Positions 49,901-63,487 of a stretch of DNA of 64,000 bases are shown piece after piece. This DNA comes from Polydactylus sextarius (taxonomy: Eukaryota; Chordata; Actinopteri; Polynemidae). Location of the stretch: assembly GCA_016801845.1 (NCBI GenBank), contig CM028909.1:12063813-12127812 (forward strand), in the 5' to 3' direction. The number at the start of each line of letters is the position of its first letter. Positions within the stretch are counted from its first letter, which is position 1. The notes beneath the pieces are model-generated. The model was not told the DNA's origin, did no database searches, and saw nothing but the letters and a program-made list of their open reading frames with translations. The translations under genes were made by a program, and so were the position numbers.

Positions 49901-51422
49901 AAATTATCATTTAGTAGCCAATGTGCCACTTGCAAAATTTCCACCCTCAGTTAACCACTCTGGATTCCAATTGTGGTCCTCTGCCCAGCAAATGTATCAA
50001 TTCTACTCATTATTTGATAAAATAACTGGTTGGGCGAGCACATCAAACTAAGAGAAGTGAGTTTGCAGAGCCCATCGTACGAGTGGTAAATTAGATAAAT
50101 AAATAAATTAAATTCATTAATAAACAAATAAATAAACAAACCAATAACATTTTATCTTAAATTACAAGCTGACATTGTTTCTGCTAAAAAAAAAAAATCT
50201 TGCTGGAAAAAAAAAACATAAAAATATCTGTGATTTTTGGTTCTTTAAGATCATTGGCAGCAGTTTCTCTGTGCATATTGGCACAAATCCATTTTTGTTT
50301 GGTGTATTTTCTATGTGCAGTGTGAAAGGGAATTGCTAGTAGAAAAATACCAAAGATATACTGACATTTTAACATCGTTTTAGTTTTGTAGCCTGTAAAT
50401 TTGCTATTTTGATTCCCCTCCATGCCTTTAGGCGGCTGGTGAACAGTTTTGGTACCAAATATGTTAACTAACAAAGTAACATAACATCTATTTGAACACT
50501 TTTAGTCTACTGATAGTACCAGTCTTCATATACCAGTGCAGGATAATCTCATTTTTTGGGAGGACTTTCTGATAGAAGTGAATTCCCTTCTTTTCACATC
50601 CTTTCTTTAATCTTGGCGCTGTGGTTTAAAATCAGCAGGGAAGATGCAATAAAAAAAAAAACTGGACAGACTCTGAAGAAGTGAATGAATGTGTGGAGGA
50701 AGCAGGAGGGGACAAGGCGTTGGGATTCAGTAGCCAAGAGTTGGCATTTATGTTGTCAACCATCCCAGCTTTATGCCTAAACTACATTTTTTTTTTCTCT
50801 CTCCATCAGTTAGGCTAAAAAAGCAACACGTTCCTTTTTTGCATATTTTCTAGTAGTGACTTGCACCAGCGGACTATCATATCATATCATAACAGGCACT
50901 TTCTGAGGTAAAAGCAAACAGCTTGGCAGGTCGGCACAAAATGAGTTATGTATTATGTAAAGCCTTGGGAACAAAGTGAAATAAACTGTGTTAGCCTCAA
51001 GAAAAAGATATTAATGTGATTCTCTGACATGATATGTTATGAAAAATTAAACAAGACGGAAAGAAAGAATTGCTTTGCTTGCAAGTGGAGTTTTCCCTTT
51101 TAATGAGAGAAAACACTGATCATATATTATTTTCAAATCCACAAATAGAATTGTGAATGTTTGATACACATTACTGATGTTAACTGAACACTTGTAAATA
51201 TGAGGCCCGTGAAAGTTCATTCTGAACATATAGGATGATGTTACACAGCAATGAAACAAATTGAAATGTCAAGAGAGAGTGAGGGAGAGGGAAAAAAAGA
51301 GAAAGAAAAGAAAAAGGAATAGCTGTGGAACATCTGAGATAAAGAACAGTGAAAAGCAGAGAGAAAGTAGATAGAGCTGAATAGCAGAGCTGGCAAGCTG
51401 AAAAGATAGAGACGGAAGATAG

Positions 51423-51425
<3 letters not shown>

Positions 51426-51457
<32 letters not shown>
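51426..51457. repeat. (GA)n microsatellite
   Basis: A perfect GA tract of about 32 bp. Confidence 0.95.
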
Positions 51458-51460
<3 letters not shown>

Positions 51461-54400
51461 CTCAGGCAGCCAATATTTTTTAAACAGCTTTGCTTCCACT
51501 CAACTGGGCATCAAGGCCATTATCCCGGGGTTAATCCCCAATCCGACGGAGCTGGCAGCCTTCCGGGACAAGCCAGGGTGGCAGCCCATCAACGAGGCAG
51601 GCACAGACAAAAATAACACACATAAAGCCACACACACATGTACAGACAGCCAGACACAGACAGACATGCAAGCTGCAATTAGAAAAAAAAATAACACAAC
51701 AATGCTATTAGCTGTGAATGGCTCGTTCTTAGCTTCTTTGTCTTTTATTTTTTCTGTGTTGAGAATAAACTACTGTTCATGTTTGTCTCTCATTTTATCT
51801 CTGACTTCTTTGTGTTGTCTTTTTATCACACACCCTCCATCTGTCCACCATTATTTTCTCCACCTTCACCACCAGCTCCAATCATGCCATATTTTGCACC
51901 TCTACCCTCTCTCTCCCTCTCTCTGTCCGCTCTCTGTTTCTTTGGCCAGAATCCAAGCAGCCAAGGTGGAGGAAGAGATTGACTCAAAGAAGGATAGCCA
52001 TGTCATGTGGAGAGGGACCAAAGAGGATCCAGGAGGCTTAGGAAGACTTAGCTTACTCCCTTCATCCCTCGCTCTCCCCTCCCCATCAGTCCCACCCTGC
52101 ACGCAGAACCCAAAAAACAATACCTGGACCCTCATCTACACCTGAAAACCTCCATGCTGCTCTTTATGCCTTCTGCACTCACATCCAGCACACCTGCTGA
52201 AAGATTCGCTTCTATAATCCTCCCATCTTATGACACGAATGTGTACAGTTCAGCTCCTCCGGCCCCTTTCTGCCACCTGTTCCTCTCACCTTCAGCCGCA
52301 CAGGTGTTAAGCCTAGAGTGATCTTGCAGGAAATCCAGCCATAGTAAGGATGGACTGGGATCATCCTAGAATGACCGGAAAAAAGGTGCGACTAAGACGT
52401 TAATGTTGATGTTCCCCTTGCCGGAATGATAATGCGAGTTCCTGCAATGACCCACAAAGTCACAGTGATACTATCTGACATATTACAAGCTTTACAAAAA
52501 AAAAAAAAAAGGCTGAGATGCCATATCACTCCATATACCTATTTCCCTGTTGTCTTTTTCTATCTTTTTTTTCTTTGTCCTCCTCCTAGACACTCTTGCG
52601 TGTGTATGTGTGTGTATGTGTGTGCGTGTAGTTTCTGGGCTATCTTTTCTCTAGGCCCCTAAGCCTGCTACGTCTCCTATGGTAACTCCCTGACTGACGA
52701 CCCGGGGCTTAGCCTAAATTCTCTCTCTATTAAAAGCTGTGAAATGCAAATAATGAAACATCTCATTACCACTGTCGGAGAAACCCAAAATGAAAGGAGG
52801 GAGGGGGGGATAGCGGGAAGGAGGAGCGGAGAGGGGCAGATGAGGAGGACTGTAAGACAATGAAAGAAGGCTACATGGGAGGGAGGGAAGGTGAGAGGAC
52901 AGGGAGAAACGGGAGCGAGTGCTGGAAAAAAAAAAAGAGTGGAGCAAGTGGAGGAAAGGATGGGAAAAGAAAAGGATGTAAAAAGCAGGGAGGGTGCAGG
53001 CACAGAAAGAGATAGTAAGACAGTGACTCTTTTGTTTGATGCACGCTGCCGTTAAAACAGAGTAGCCAGGACTAAACCACCTATGCAAACAGGGGTGGAG
53101 CCCTGATGAACTGATCTCCAAGTGAAGACTTGTCATTCAAATATCAAATCATTAGTGCAAAACTCTTAATTTCTAGTAAAGTTGACTTTTTACACAAAGT
53201 GTCAGTTTACAGCTAGTTCTCTTGTGGGTAATTTGTTGTACAAACAGTAGTACTGTATAGGCTTCTGAAAGAGAACCCTAAGAGAACATGTGGTCAGGAT
53301 ATATATGTATGTGGGTTGATTAATTATTACGTTATGTCACAAGAGGATTATTAGATACTGAGTTTTACTGTGCGTCTTCTCTGCTCTGTCATTAATCACA
53401 ACTGAGCTCCACCAGCTAAACAAAACTGTACAACGGTACTTTCTCATAATTATTCAGGTTTAAGTTTAATTTCATGACAGGAAAGGGTGACATATCTGAA
53501 AAATATATCTATGTGGTGGAGGGAAGTGAAATCACTAACAGGAAGTGTCTGAATTTGGCTTCGCAGGTGGGGGGAGATGGATGTTAGTGTTGGTGATAAT
53601 AGTAGTGGTGGAGGTGGTTGGGGGGTTGGGTATCTGTTGTAACAATAGCAACACCATCTTACATGGTCTCCTAAGGCAAAACCCAATTTCATCATTGCAA
53701 AAGTTTGGAGACTCAGCCGCTGATGTAAAAACGCTTCATATCACGAGGGTGGTGTCCTAAGGTGTGACATCGTCTAGTAGCAGGATTAGCTTCCTGACTT
53801 CTGGGAACCCTGTGTTGTGTAAGGGTTTTTTTGGTTACACATGCATCATATGTCTCTCCCATTTTAGTTTTCCCAATCTTGGTTTCTTAGTAGATTCAAC
53901 CTGTATTATTATTATCATTATCATTTTTTACTTTTATTTTGGTATTTTTAGCAATTGATTACATTCCTCTGGAATTCCTGGGATGGTGTCTTGGGATAGG
54001 GGAGCAATCTGATTATAAAAATGAAACCACACTTTTTGGCAAATGTTAAGGGTGTTTTGCGTAACTATTTGCTGTTGCTATGTAGCCAACATTAGCATTA
54101 GCAGTTGTTTACTTACCAGTCTAGAGGAAATGTCTACATATTCAATTTAAAACTTAATTCTTTTACTTGCTGAGAGATGCCTCCAGCAGTGGAAAGTAAC
54201 AATGATGATGATAACTTTTGTTTTATTTATATTTCTATCACTTGATTTCTTTCCTGCTGAATGTGGTTTGTTGCTATCTGAGCGGAACTATTTCTTTCTT
54301 TCAAGAAGGAGTGAGGGCAGACTCGATTCTTCAGTGAGTCACTGTCACCTTTTGAGGTATAAAGTCACTTTACAAGCTGGGGCTAGCTGGTTAACTTGAG

Positions 54401-57400
54401 TAGATCACTTACTTGGTACATAATAAATAGATGTCTTTGACATAATGTCAAAACTGTCATTTATTTAGATTTGGTTGATACATTTGGTTTAAAATTGAAT
54501 ATTTAAATTTTAAACTGAAATACATTTACATATAAATATAACCATTAAAACCATTATCCACCATAAGTGCCATTAGGTTTGAATGGTTTTGCAAACACAG
54601 GCTCCCGTTAAATCTAAATTACATACATACAAATGTATATGGCTGCCTGAATGTTACTTCTACATTTCTCTGCTGCTATAACACCGTTCACTTCAAAAGA
54701 ATTGGCGAAGTTGGGGATGAATGTTGGGCAATAAGGTCTGACTTGCAGTCTGCCTTTCCTTCTACAGGATGTTTGATGGTGTTGACTTCATGAGTTGAAC
54801 AGTTGAACACCATTTCACCATCAAGTTGAAACATGAAAAGCCCCCCTCAGAGCTACAAAGTTGTAGGCACATATCATCTGAAATATCATTGTAGGCTGAA
54901 GATTTCCCATGAAGTGGAAAATGACTCACCAATCTAACCTATATCATGACAAACCCAGACCTACAAGTAGGTCAACAATGTAGAGTAAATATACAAGACT
55001 GTCCACATATTTTTGCCCAAATGGGGCAGTCTAGTTATTCGGTTGCTATGCCTTGCTATGCAATGATATATTATGACTTTGGGTGATCGCTCATGTTCCT
55101 AATCCTGTCAGATGAGATCTCTGCAATTTGACTTTTGGCCATCACTGACAGTGAATTGCCAAAAACTATATAAACTACAACATTAAGACTCAGGTTGTAA
55201 ACAAACAGAATGATCCTTTGATTCTCCCCTCATCCCTCCAGTTTCCAGCTCCAGTTTTTCTCCAGTTTTTGCCACTTGGCAAATCGAGTTGTGTTTTGAA
55301 AAGCACCAAATGGCTTTGTGGCTAAAGAGATGATGATAATATAAGGCTATGGATGGGCTCAAAACTCACATTTAACACCCACCCTCACGTCTCTCTGCCA
55401 GCAGGCCATTCAGACTGTGTGTGTGTGTGTGTGCACGTGTGCGGTTGTCCAGACCCTTTCATAGGTCTTAACACAAAACCAGTCACAGCAAAAAAGCAAC
55501 CTGTCACGACTCAGCTAGACACGATTGTACATGACTGTAATACACAGAGCACAAGCCGCCTGTTCCCAAGCTGTTAAAACAGTCACTGTAGCCATCAGCT
55601 CCAAAGGTTTTAGACAAGAGCACATGCACACGCACACACACACATACACCTACATGCACTCACGCACACATGCACACAAACCCACGCGTGCACGCACACA
55701 TATAGAGCAAGAGAACAGTATGGAGGAAATGAAACAACGGGTTACCAGAAGGTGAAAATGTAAAATACGAACATATGGTGCAACCAAACTAGTCCTAAAG
55801 GAATAAATGTCTGAAAAGTCTGAGGACTGAAAGCTAATTGTTGTTTGCTAAAGTGTGTGGTTTTTGAATGTGCAAGCGAACGACTGAATGATGGTGACTC
55901 ACTGCTGGTGGCCAGTCGCTATCTGGTGCCGAGGCGGGTGTCCAGAGAGCGTGTCTGTGTGCGTAAGGGTAACTTGGTGTGACTGTCGCTCTGTCAGACA
56001 GCAAACAGAGGCATCTTTCTCAAATCCGCACTGGGCCGCAGCTCACAATGAGCTCATGCAAAGAGGGGAGCGAAAAAAGCCGCGGCTTAAGTATGTACTC
56101 ACAAGTTCAACAGGCACACCCTCCATCCCCCCTGTGCAAATATTAAGAGAGACTTCACTCCCAGCTAATCTAATTCACAAACACTCTAGAGCACACACAA
56201 ACAACAAAAACACATAATTTTACTACATTAAATTAGCCCTCGACATGCAACATTCACTTATAACTAACATTCCCACAGCCCGTCGTATAGCAGCGACTGA
56301 GCAACACAGTGATTTACATATAGATAGAGAAGTGTTTATAAAAACACATTTGTATATAATAGCCTGAGGCTGTGTTGTCATCATCAAGCTGATCAAAAAG
56401 CAGCTACTATACAACACTGATGGATCTCAGAGAGCTTTTGCGATTCTGTCCTTCAACAGAAAAAAAGGAGGTGAGATAAAGGAAAAGAAATCAAGGGGAG
56501 AGGAGGGGAGCATCTAAATATAGAGACTCGCATTTTGGAGTCAGAAAAGAGACAGTGAAGGGTAAGAAAGAGGGAGGCAGTCAGGAGACGCGAAAAAAGA
56601 GGGAGCGGAAGAGAGACGGGGAACAAATAAGAAAACAATAGAGGTGGAAAAAAGTATTGTTGAAGCTGCGAAAGAAGAGCAGAAGACACGAGGTACAAGA
56701 TCGATGGTTGCAGAGGCTCAGTAGGTTTCTCATCTACTGTAGCGTTGCTTAGTGGACTGCTGAAGAACTGGACATGGGGGATACTCAATTTTGTCTGTGA
56801 GACTTGAGAATTCAATATGCCGCACATTGTATCACCACAGACATTCATCAATACGTAGCGTCGATAGTGAGGGTCTGCCCCTGCACTGATCTTTTCAACA
56901 GTTGCAACAGACTTCCACTGTGGTTCTTGTGCTGACTAAGTTCTAATAGTAATCAGGGAAGATGCATAATCATTGAAGTTCTTTGTCTTCTTTGTTTCCA
57001 TGCAGTGCTGTGATTGGGTATTCATGGAGGAATAACTGCAATTTAATTTTATGTTATCTAAAAGTACTGACGAAAACAACCTCCCTAAAAAAAAAAAAGA
57101 ACATTTAAAGTTCTGGCTGGGATGTAATTGCTTAAAGAAACTTTTCAGAAAGGATTTTGTATGGATGGCGGTGTGGCTTGAGGCTACCATGTCCACCGTG
57201 ATTAGGGAACGGTAGAGGTTCAGCCAGACAAATGCCTCACCTGGATTCTCACGTCTGTCCTGAGCTTCTCCTCTTCTGTCAAACCTCCCCCACCTCCCAC
57301 CCTGTCTTATCTGTCTGTCTTTTCACTCAGAGTGTGTTTACTTGAATGCGTTTTGACATTTGACTGTCACCTGTTGACTAACATGAACGGCTGCCATGGC

Positions 57401-58462
57401 TTGCGGGTTTTCAGGAACTCTTGCTGCTTTTTACTTTCTTTTTTTTTTTTTTTTTTTTACCCAACAGCAATGGAAAGAACTGCAAATTCGTGTACAGTAG
57501 TTACATAGCCAGACATAAGAGACACAAAGAGAGAGGGAGAGACAAAAGGACCACTGTGTAAACTCTCATGATCATGCTCACCATTGCTAAGGACAACACC
57601 CACCTTGGAAACCTAATTTTGAAGAAGTCGCACATTCCCACATTGTGAGGCAGTGCCAGTATCAGGTGTCCGTCCAAACCACCAACCACCAATCAACCAC
57701 CACCCTCTTCGTGACACACCAGCGCACACACCAAAACAACCGGGGAGGGGGGGGGGTAGAAAACAGGAGGGAGGGAGGAATGAAAAATAGAAGAGGGCAA
57801 AGGAAAGAGACAAAAGCAAAGAGAATGACAATGAGTGAAAAGAGGAAGAGTGTGGGGGGCTAGGGGGCAGAAAAAGAAAATACAGAGTATGAGATGAGGT
57901 GAAAAGCGCACTGCCAGCTCTCCGTGTGTATTCACAGAGCAAGAAGAGAACAAAAAGACAGCAACAATGAGACTTCCATGTATATGCATCTTTCAGTGAG
58001 CGGTGTGTGTGTGCTTGCATGCGTTTGTGTGAACGCAACGCTGAAAAGAGCAGCGAGAAAGGCCACTGGGGGAATTTGCCCCTCGCCACTGAAAACGGAT
58101 GTGAACTTACTCACTTCTGTTCACAACTGGATTGGCCTCACATTTCTTGTCTGTAAAGGGAACTATACTAACACAGGAGGGCACATAAAATGTCCAGTAA
58201 CAATGACAGCTCCATTTTCAATGCTGATTTATAAAGTACACACAACAATACGCACTAAAGATCAAATTTTTGTGCTGAAAAGCTTGTTATAGCACTACAC
58301 ACCTCCTCTTGAGAAGTCACCTTCTAATCAAAAGTCCGGCTTAAGAGTGTGTGGAGGCCAAAAAATGTTTGTGTTTTAGCAGAAAACTGGACCCAATATC
58401 CACTGTTGCTGGCTGTTGCATTAACAGGATGTATAAATATGAGCTAGGGTCAGGGGGAAGGA

Positions 58463-58549
58463 TAAAAATGAGAAAGGGAACAGGGAAAGGGTAAAAATGA
58501 GAAAGGGAGTAGAGGAAGGGTAAAAATGAGAAATGGAGTAGGGGAGGCC
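58463..58549. repeat. 29-bp minisatellite, three copies
   Basis: TAAAAATGAGAAAGGGA-type units begin at 58463, 58492 and 58521, giving a 29-bp period with few mismatches. Confidence 0.85.
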
Positions 58550-58559
58550 ACATGAGGCA

Positions 58560-58930
58560 CCTGGCCCACTTACAGCAGAGGAGGGGGTGGTGGTGGTGGA
58601 GGAGGAGAAGTGGAAGATTAAGGAGTGGGAGGGAAAAAAGAAAAGGAGAAGGTGGAGGAGGAGGAGGAGGAGGAGGAGAGAGACAGAGAGGATGACTGGA
58701 GAAAAAAAAAAAAAAAGGTAGATAGAGCCGGGATGGAGCAGAGGGCACTGGGAGGACGGGGGTAGGGTGAAGTGACGGAACAGGAAAAGGTGAGAAGAGA
58801 AAAGGCAAGTGAGATGAAGAGGGGAGAAGAAAAAAAAAACAGATGAAATAACGAGAAGGGGAAGAAGGGCAGAGAGGGGGAGGAGGGAGCAGGAGAGAAA
58901 AAGAGAGAGAGAGAATGACAGGAGGTGGGG
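58560..58930. repeat. GGA/GA-rich polypurine block
   Basis: The + strand is nearly all purine, including GGA repeats near 58651-58677 and an A-run near 58700. The opposite strand yields a long Pro/Leu/Ser-rich open frame that is not a real gene. Confidence 0.85.
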
Positions 58931-59214
58931 GCTGGAACAGAAGAGGTGGCCTTGTGATGCCGAGAATGGAGGTGGTGTATTTGTGTGTGTGTGTGTGTGT
59001 GAGTGAGTGTGTTTGAACGTGTGGCTTTGTGTGTGTGTATATGTGGGGGTGTCTAAAATTATGACGAAAAACTAACACCTCACCCAAAGTATGAATAACC
59101 GACCACAACAGGCCAATGTTCTGTAGATTCAATCTCTTCTCCCAGTGCGTTCGAGCAGCCTGCCTATACCACTAATATCCCACTAATACCACCCACAGTC
59201 CTCGCTCCACCTCA

Positions 59215-59600
59215 CATCAATGAATATTTCATGTCCTGATGGCACTTTTAAAGCAAAAACTAATTAGCAAATCCAAGTTGATCTGGCATTAGTCATATCA
59301 GGCCAATTAAAAGCCCAGTCCTACTGTACATGTTAATGGCAGCGAAGTGGAATAATTGTATGTTGAGCAGGGGAGAGAATGTTAAACAGGCCTTGTTAGC
59401 AGCACTTTAGCACTCTAGCCTGAGTCCATGGCTGGATTACAAAACTCTACAAAGCAGGATAATGTTCATCAGAAACGCACACGAACAGAGGCAAGCGCAC
59501 ACACACACACACACACAAACACGCATATCTTTGAAAGCCTCAAACGAAAACTCTATCCATTAATTAGAGTGTCGCCATCAATTCCATGGGGTCAGGTCTG
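59215..59600. promoter_or_regulatory. candidate conserved noncoding element
   Basis: This is mostly low-repeat AT-rich DNA with homeodomain-type cores (CTAATTAGC near 59259, CAATTAAAAG near 59304, ATTAATTAGAG near 59559), broken only by a CA tract near 59499-59516. It stands out from surrounding simple sequence and resembles vertebrate developmental enhancers. The call is by appearance only. Confidence 0.3.
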
Positions 59601-62600
59601 ATACTTTTAGCAAAAGAAGAGAAAATTTTCCAGGGAAAATGATGGTTTTATGCTTCAGTAATAATATTAAACAGGGATCCAAATATTGGCAGAAGCTCAC
59701 AGGTCAGATGTTATGCTGTATTAGTGGGAGAAAACCATTTTCTGCTCCACACAGTGTTTCTGTGGTCAGTGCCAGTCAACATAAGGTTGTAGAGACAGTT
59801 TTTGTGCGGTATTGAGAAGAGAAAGGTGTTGGTTTGTATTTGAGTCTTTCCAACCTTCCCTCTGTGTGTGTTTTTTTAATGCAGGGGTTTAGATTGAGAC
59901 AGACAGCGCTGACACACACAGACTAAACTGTGCTACACAAAAAGGCGACAGAATAACAAGGGCTAGAACTCTTTCGGAGTGGATGTCTGTTTTATCACCC
60001 CCTCTCCTCCTCCATCTCCCCATTCTCTCTCTCTCTCCTTCACGTTCCCTCTTTCTCTTTCTCTCTCTTCCTCCCATCTCCCTCATTCTCTCTCTCACTC
60101 ACCTGAGCTTTGATATGGAAATCTCTCACCAGCCAGAGCCTGAGGCTAGTTGACTGTTTCTAAAGATGTATTTGCTCAAAGCCGCTCAATTTCTCATCAA
60201 ATGCTCACGCTGTGTGTATAAAAGACAAACTCTTTCACTGGGAAAATAACCAACAACTACGTACTTATACAAAGCTTTCAGCAGTCTGCAAACATAGTCT
60301 TCAACAAAGCGGTTTTTCTAAGCCCAAACCTTAAAGCTCTTAATAGCTTATATAAATTTGACTAAAAAGATGATGACCTTTTTGCAAGGTGGGGAGCTAA
60401 GGACGTTAGCTATCTTGTTGGCGGAGTACTTTGAATGTGTTTGTGCAGACATTTCTTTCTCACTGCACTGTCAGGTAATTATATTGCATTAAGGGTGCCC
60501 GACCTGCACATCTACGACATTCAGCCAAAAAAAACACAAATGAAAAAAATAAATAAAAACAAAGCAACTAGAACGATTCAAGGACAGACAATAGGACACA
60601 ATAAATCATTTGTGGAAAAATGTAGAAATAAGTGAATAATTTAGGTGTAAGTAGAAAACTATGTTGGGGAGGACATAATATTTAGTCAATCGTGCAAAAA
60701 ACAACAGTCCCTTGTCAGCTCATTACCACGGTAACAATATACACTAGTAGCTGATGTTTTGCGAACTCGTATTGGGTGAATCACCAACCAAAAAAAAAAA
60801 AAGGGTGATCTTATATCAAGATTTAAAATAAATAAATAAATAAATATGATGATCATTAACATTTTATTTCCTGCAGAAATGTAAGTTTGGGTCAGAATAT
60901 CCAGGTGACTGAAAAATGATGGGAGCAAAGTGAAAAAGAAAAGATGTTAATTGACACTAACTATCTTATCTGTACTGAGAAACATGTAGTACAAATCAGA
61001 AACAGAAAATAGACACAGCTTCTGTTTCTTCTTTTGTTCTTTCATTAGCGACTGACAGACAACCTAACTGAGAGGATAACGTGTGTACGCTATCTGAGCC
61101 GGTATGCATTATCTGACGTGAAACAACTGCCATCAACACCTTGGTTATTGCAGGTATGTGTTTCGACGGCGTCTGAGCGAGTGGAAATCTAAAGGATTTA
61201 TAACCGACAATTAGGAACGCGTTAAGCAGAAACAAAAACAAAAAACAGAGTGAGACGGATTCGATTTATAGGCTGCTACAAGTTTGGGCATGGTTGCAGT
61301 TGATAATTGACGTTAGAAAATGTCATAAATTAAAAAAAAGAGGATGCTGATAAGTATTATGTGATCATGAGGCTCCGGTTTGACAAATCGAATCCGTTCC
61401 ATATTCCGAAATGAAAGAGAAACTACACCCTGATGAGAGCACACAAATTGAAATCCCTCATCTGTTTCTTCAGGAATGTGTGATCCAAAAGGTGTTTTGC
61501 AATATCAACAACTTCTAAGAAAAATTCTGACATCTTGCGTCTTTTTTTTTTTTTTTCGCTACTACACACAAAAAAAGAACCTGGTGCTTATTCTTAGCAA
61601 CAATCAAATTATAATTTTGCTTCTGGACTAACAATTTTTAGTCACAGTTTAGGAAAAAAAAATAAAATTAGGGCAAAAGCTGCAAATTACCTTCCAATTA
61701 AAAAAAAATATTTTCAGAGACAAAAGACCACAAAAAAAAAAAAAAAAAAACAGAGCTTATTGCTTTCATTGACATCCTATCATGGGTGCAGGTGCGTGCT
61801 CACAGACACACAGCTATGAAATATTAACACCTACGTGAAAAGACAAGTGGGGTGGTGGAGAGTATTTGTGCGTGTGTGCGTGTGTGTGTGTGTGGTTTGA
61901 GGTGAGGATGGCTTAAACTCACCTGTTCTCGCTGCTAGCCGGGAAGAGGAAGGGAGGGGTGGGGGGTAGTTGGATAGAAAAGACAGCTGTTGCACACATA
62001 CACACATATACAAACACACACATCCCCCACAGCATCCATGCAACCCCATGGGGATTAGGAACACCTGTATTCAATACTACACAATGAGCTATAGAAGCAG
62101 TTAAGCTAAAAAAGCCTTGGGAGCTACTAGGGAGGGGGTGAGGAGTGGGGGGATGGAGGTGGTTTAGGGATGTGGGGGTGGGGGGTAATGTGAGCCAGCT
62201 GTCTCGACACGAAATCAGACGTGAGAATGATAATATTCACGACATGACAGAGTTGTCATCAAAACTCTGGAGAGACGTGGCGTGTCATAGAAGATGTGTA
62301 CATGCGAGAGTAAACGGTTCATTTTGCAGTGTGTTAGCCTAACAGGTGTTCCCATTAACAAGTGAGCTCCGAGGGGGGAATCGGGACGAGGAAAACTGGC
62401 AGAGAGCGATAGAGACAGAGAGATGAATAGAGTACAAGGTTGCTAACGGGGAACAAATGTGTCTTTATGGAGCATTTGCCCTCTTTTCTCTATTTCTGGA
62501 GAATGTAGATGAGGTAACCTTATTGTACACCTTATTGTCATGTTTTTTTTACAAACACGCTCACGCACACACAAACATACACGCATACACGTGTGTTCTA

Positions 62601-62728
62601 GTGAGGGGGTAGTTGCAATACATCCCCAGGGTTTGCATAGCTGGAGCCGACTAACCTGCTACCACACAGATCAGCCCACAACCTGCTTGGGAGCACTGAG
62701 TACCACCTACACATCAGTAGGCTCACAA

Positions 62729-62755
<27 letters not shown>
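62729..62755. repeat. (AC)n microsatellite
   Basis: A perfect AC tract. Confidence 0.9.
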
Positions 62756-62761
<6 letters not shown>

Positions 62762-63461
62762 AACACAGCAAAGAGGCAAGTGTCACAAGCTCCAAAAACC
62801 TGACTACCACTCAAACCAAACCCCTTCGTCTCATTTTCACACCCTGTTTTCACATCCTGTCCCACCTTTACTTTTAATATTCAGAGTAACAAACTCTACC
62901 ACCTTTAACAAACATCACACATCAGCTTTCGCTTTAAACAATTAAAAGACAAAAGCAAAATTTTAACTCTCATGTCTTATTTTATAAAGCTTCATTCATG
63001 AGAGATAACACAAAGTAGAAAGTGCTTCAAATCCTCCTTTGCAGTCCCACAAGCACACGCACAGCTAATATTTTTTCCATCCTTTGGCCCATCTCGCCTA
63101 CACTCCTCCTCCTCCTCCACTCATCCTTGTAGCTGTTGTCTTGGTCTGTATTATATTTTCCCCGTGGAGCATACACAGATGGAGAAGGTGCAGACACACA
63201 CAGGCACACGCATGTACACACTGATGTCCACTGCTCTTGTAATAGTAATACTACACAGCCCCACCTCCGGGGGAAGCAACCTCAGAGGGGCAGTGAAGGG
63301 GGCAAAGACAAAGACACAAAGCATTCTGGGAGAAAAGTCCATGCCAAGGTGATGGTGTGGCTGGCAGTTTATTTGTCTTAATGCCATCATGGCTGAGGGT
63401 TGTCCAGCATTAAAAGCAGATTTCTCTATTTTCATGGGGACAGAATGAATACATGCAAATA

Positions 63462-63487
63462 AACACACACACACACACACACACACA
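63462..63487. repeat. (AC)n microsatellite
   Basis: A perfect AC tract. Confidence 0.9.

Noticed and set aside
58341..59132. 263-residue minus-strand open frame, rich in Pro, Leu and Ser
   Set aside because: It is the complement of a GGA/GA polypurine block, with composition set by the repeat, no domain and no conserved start.
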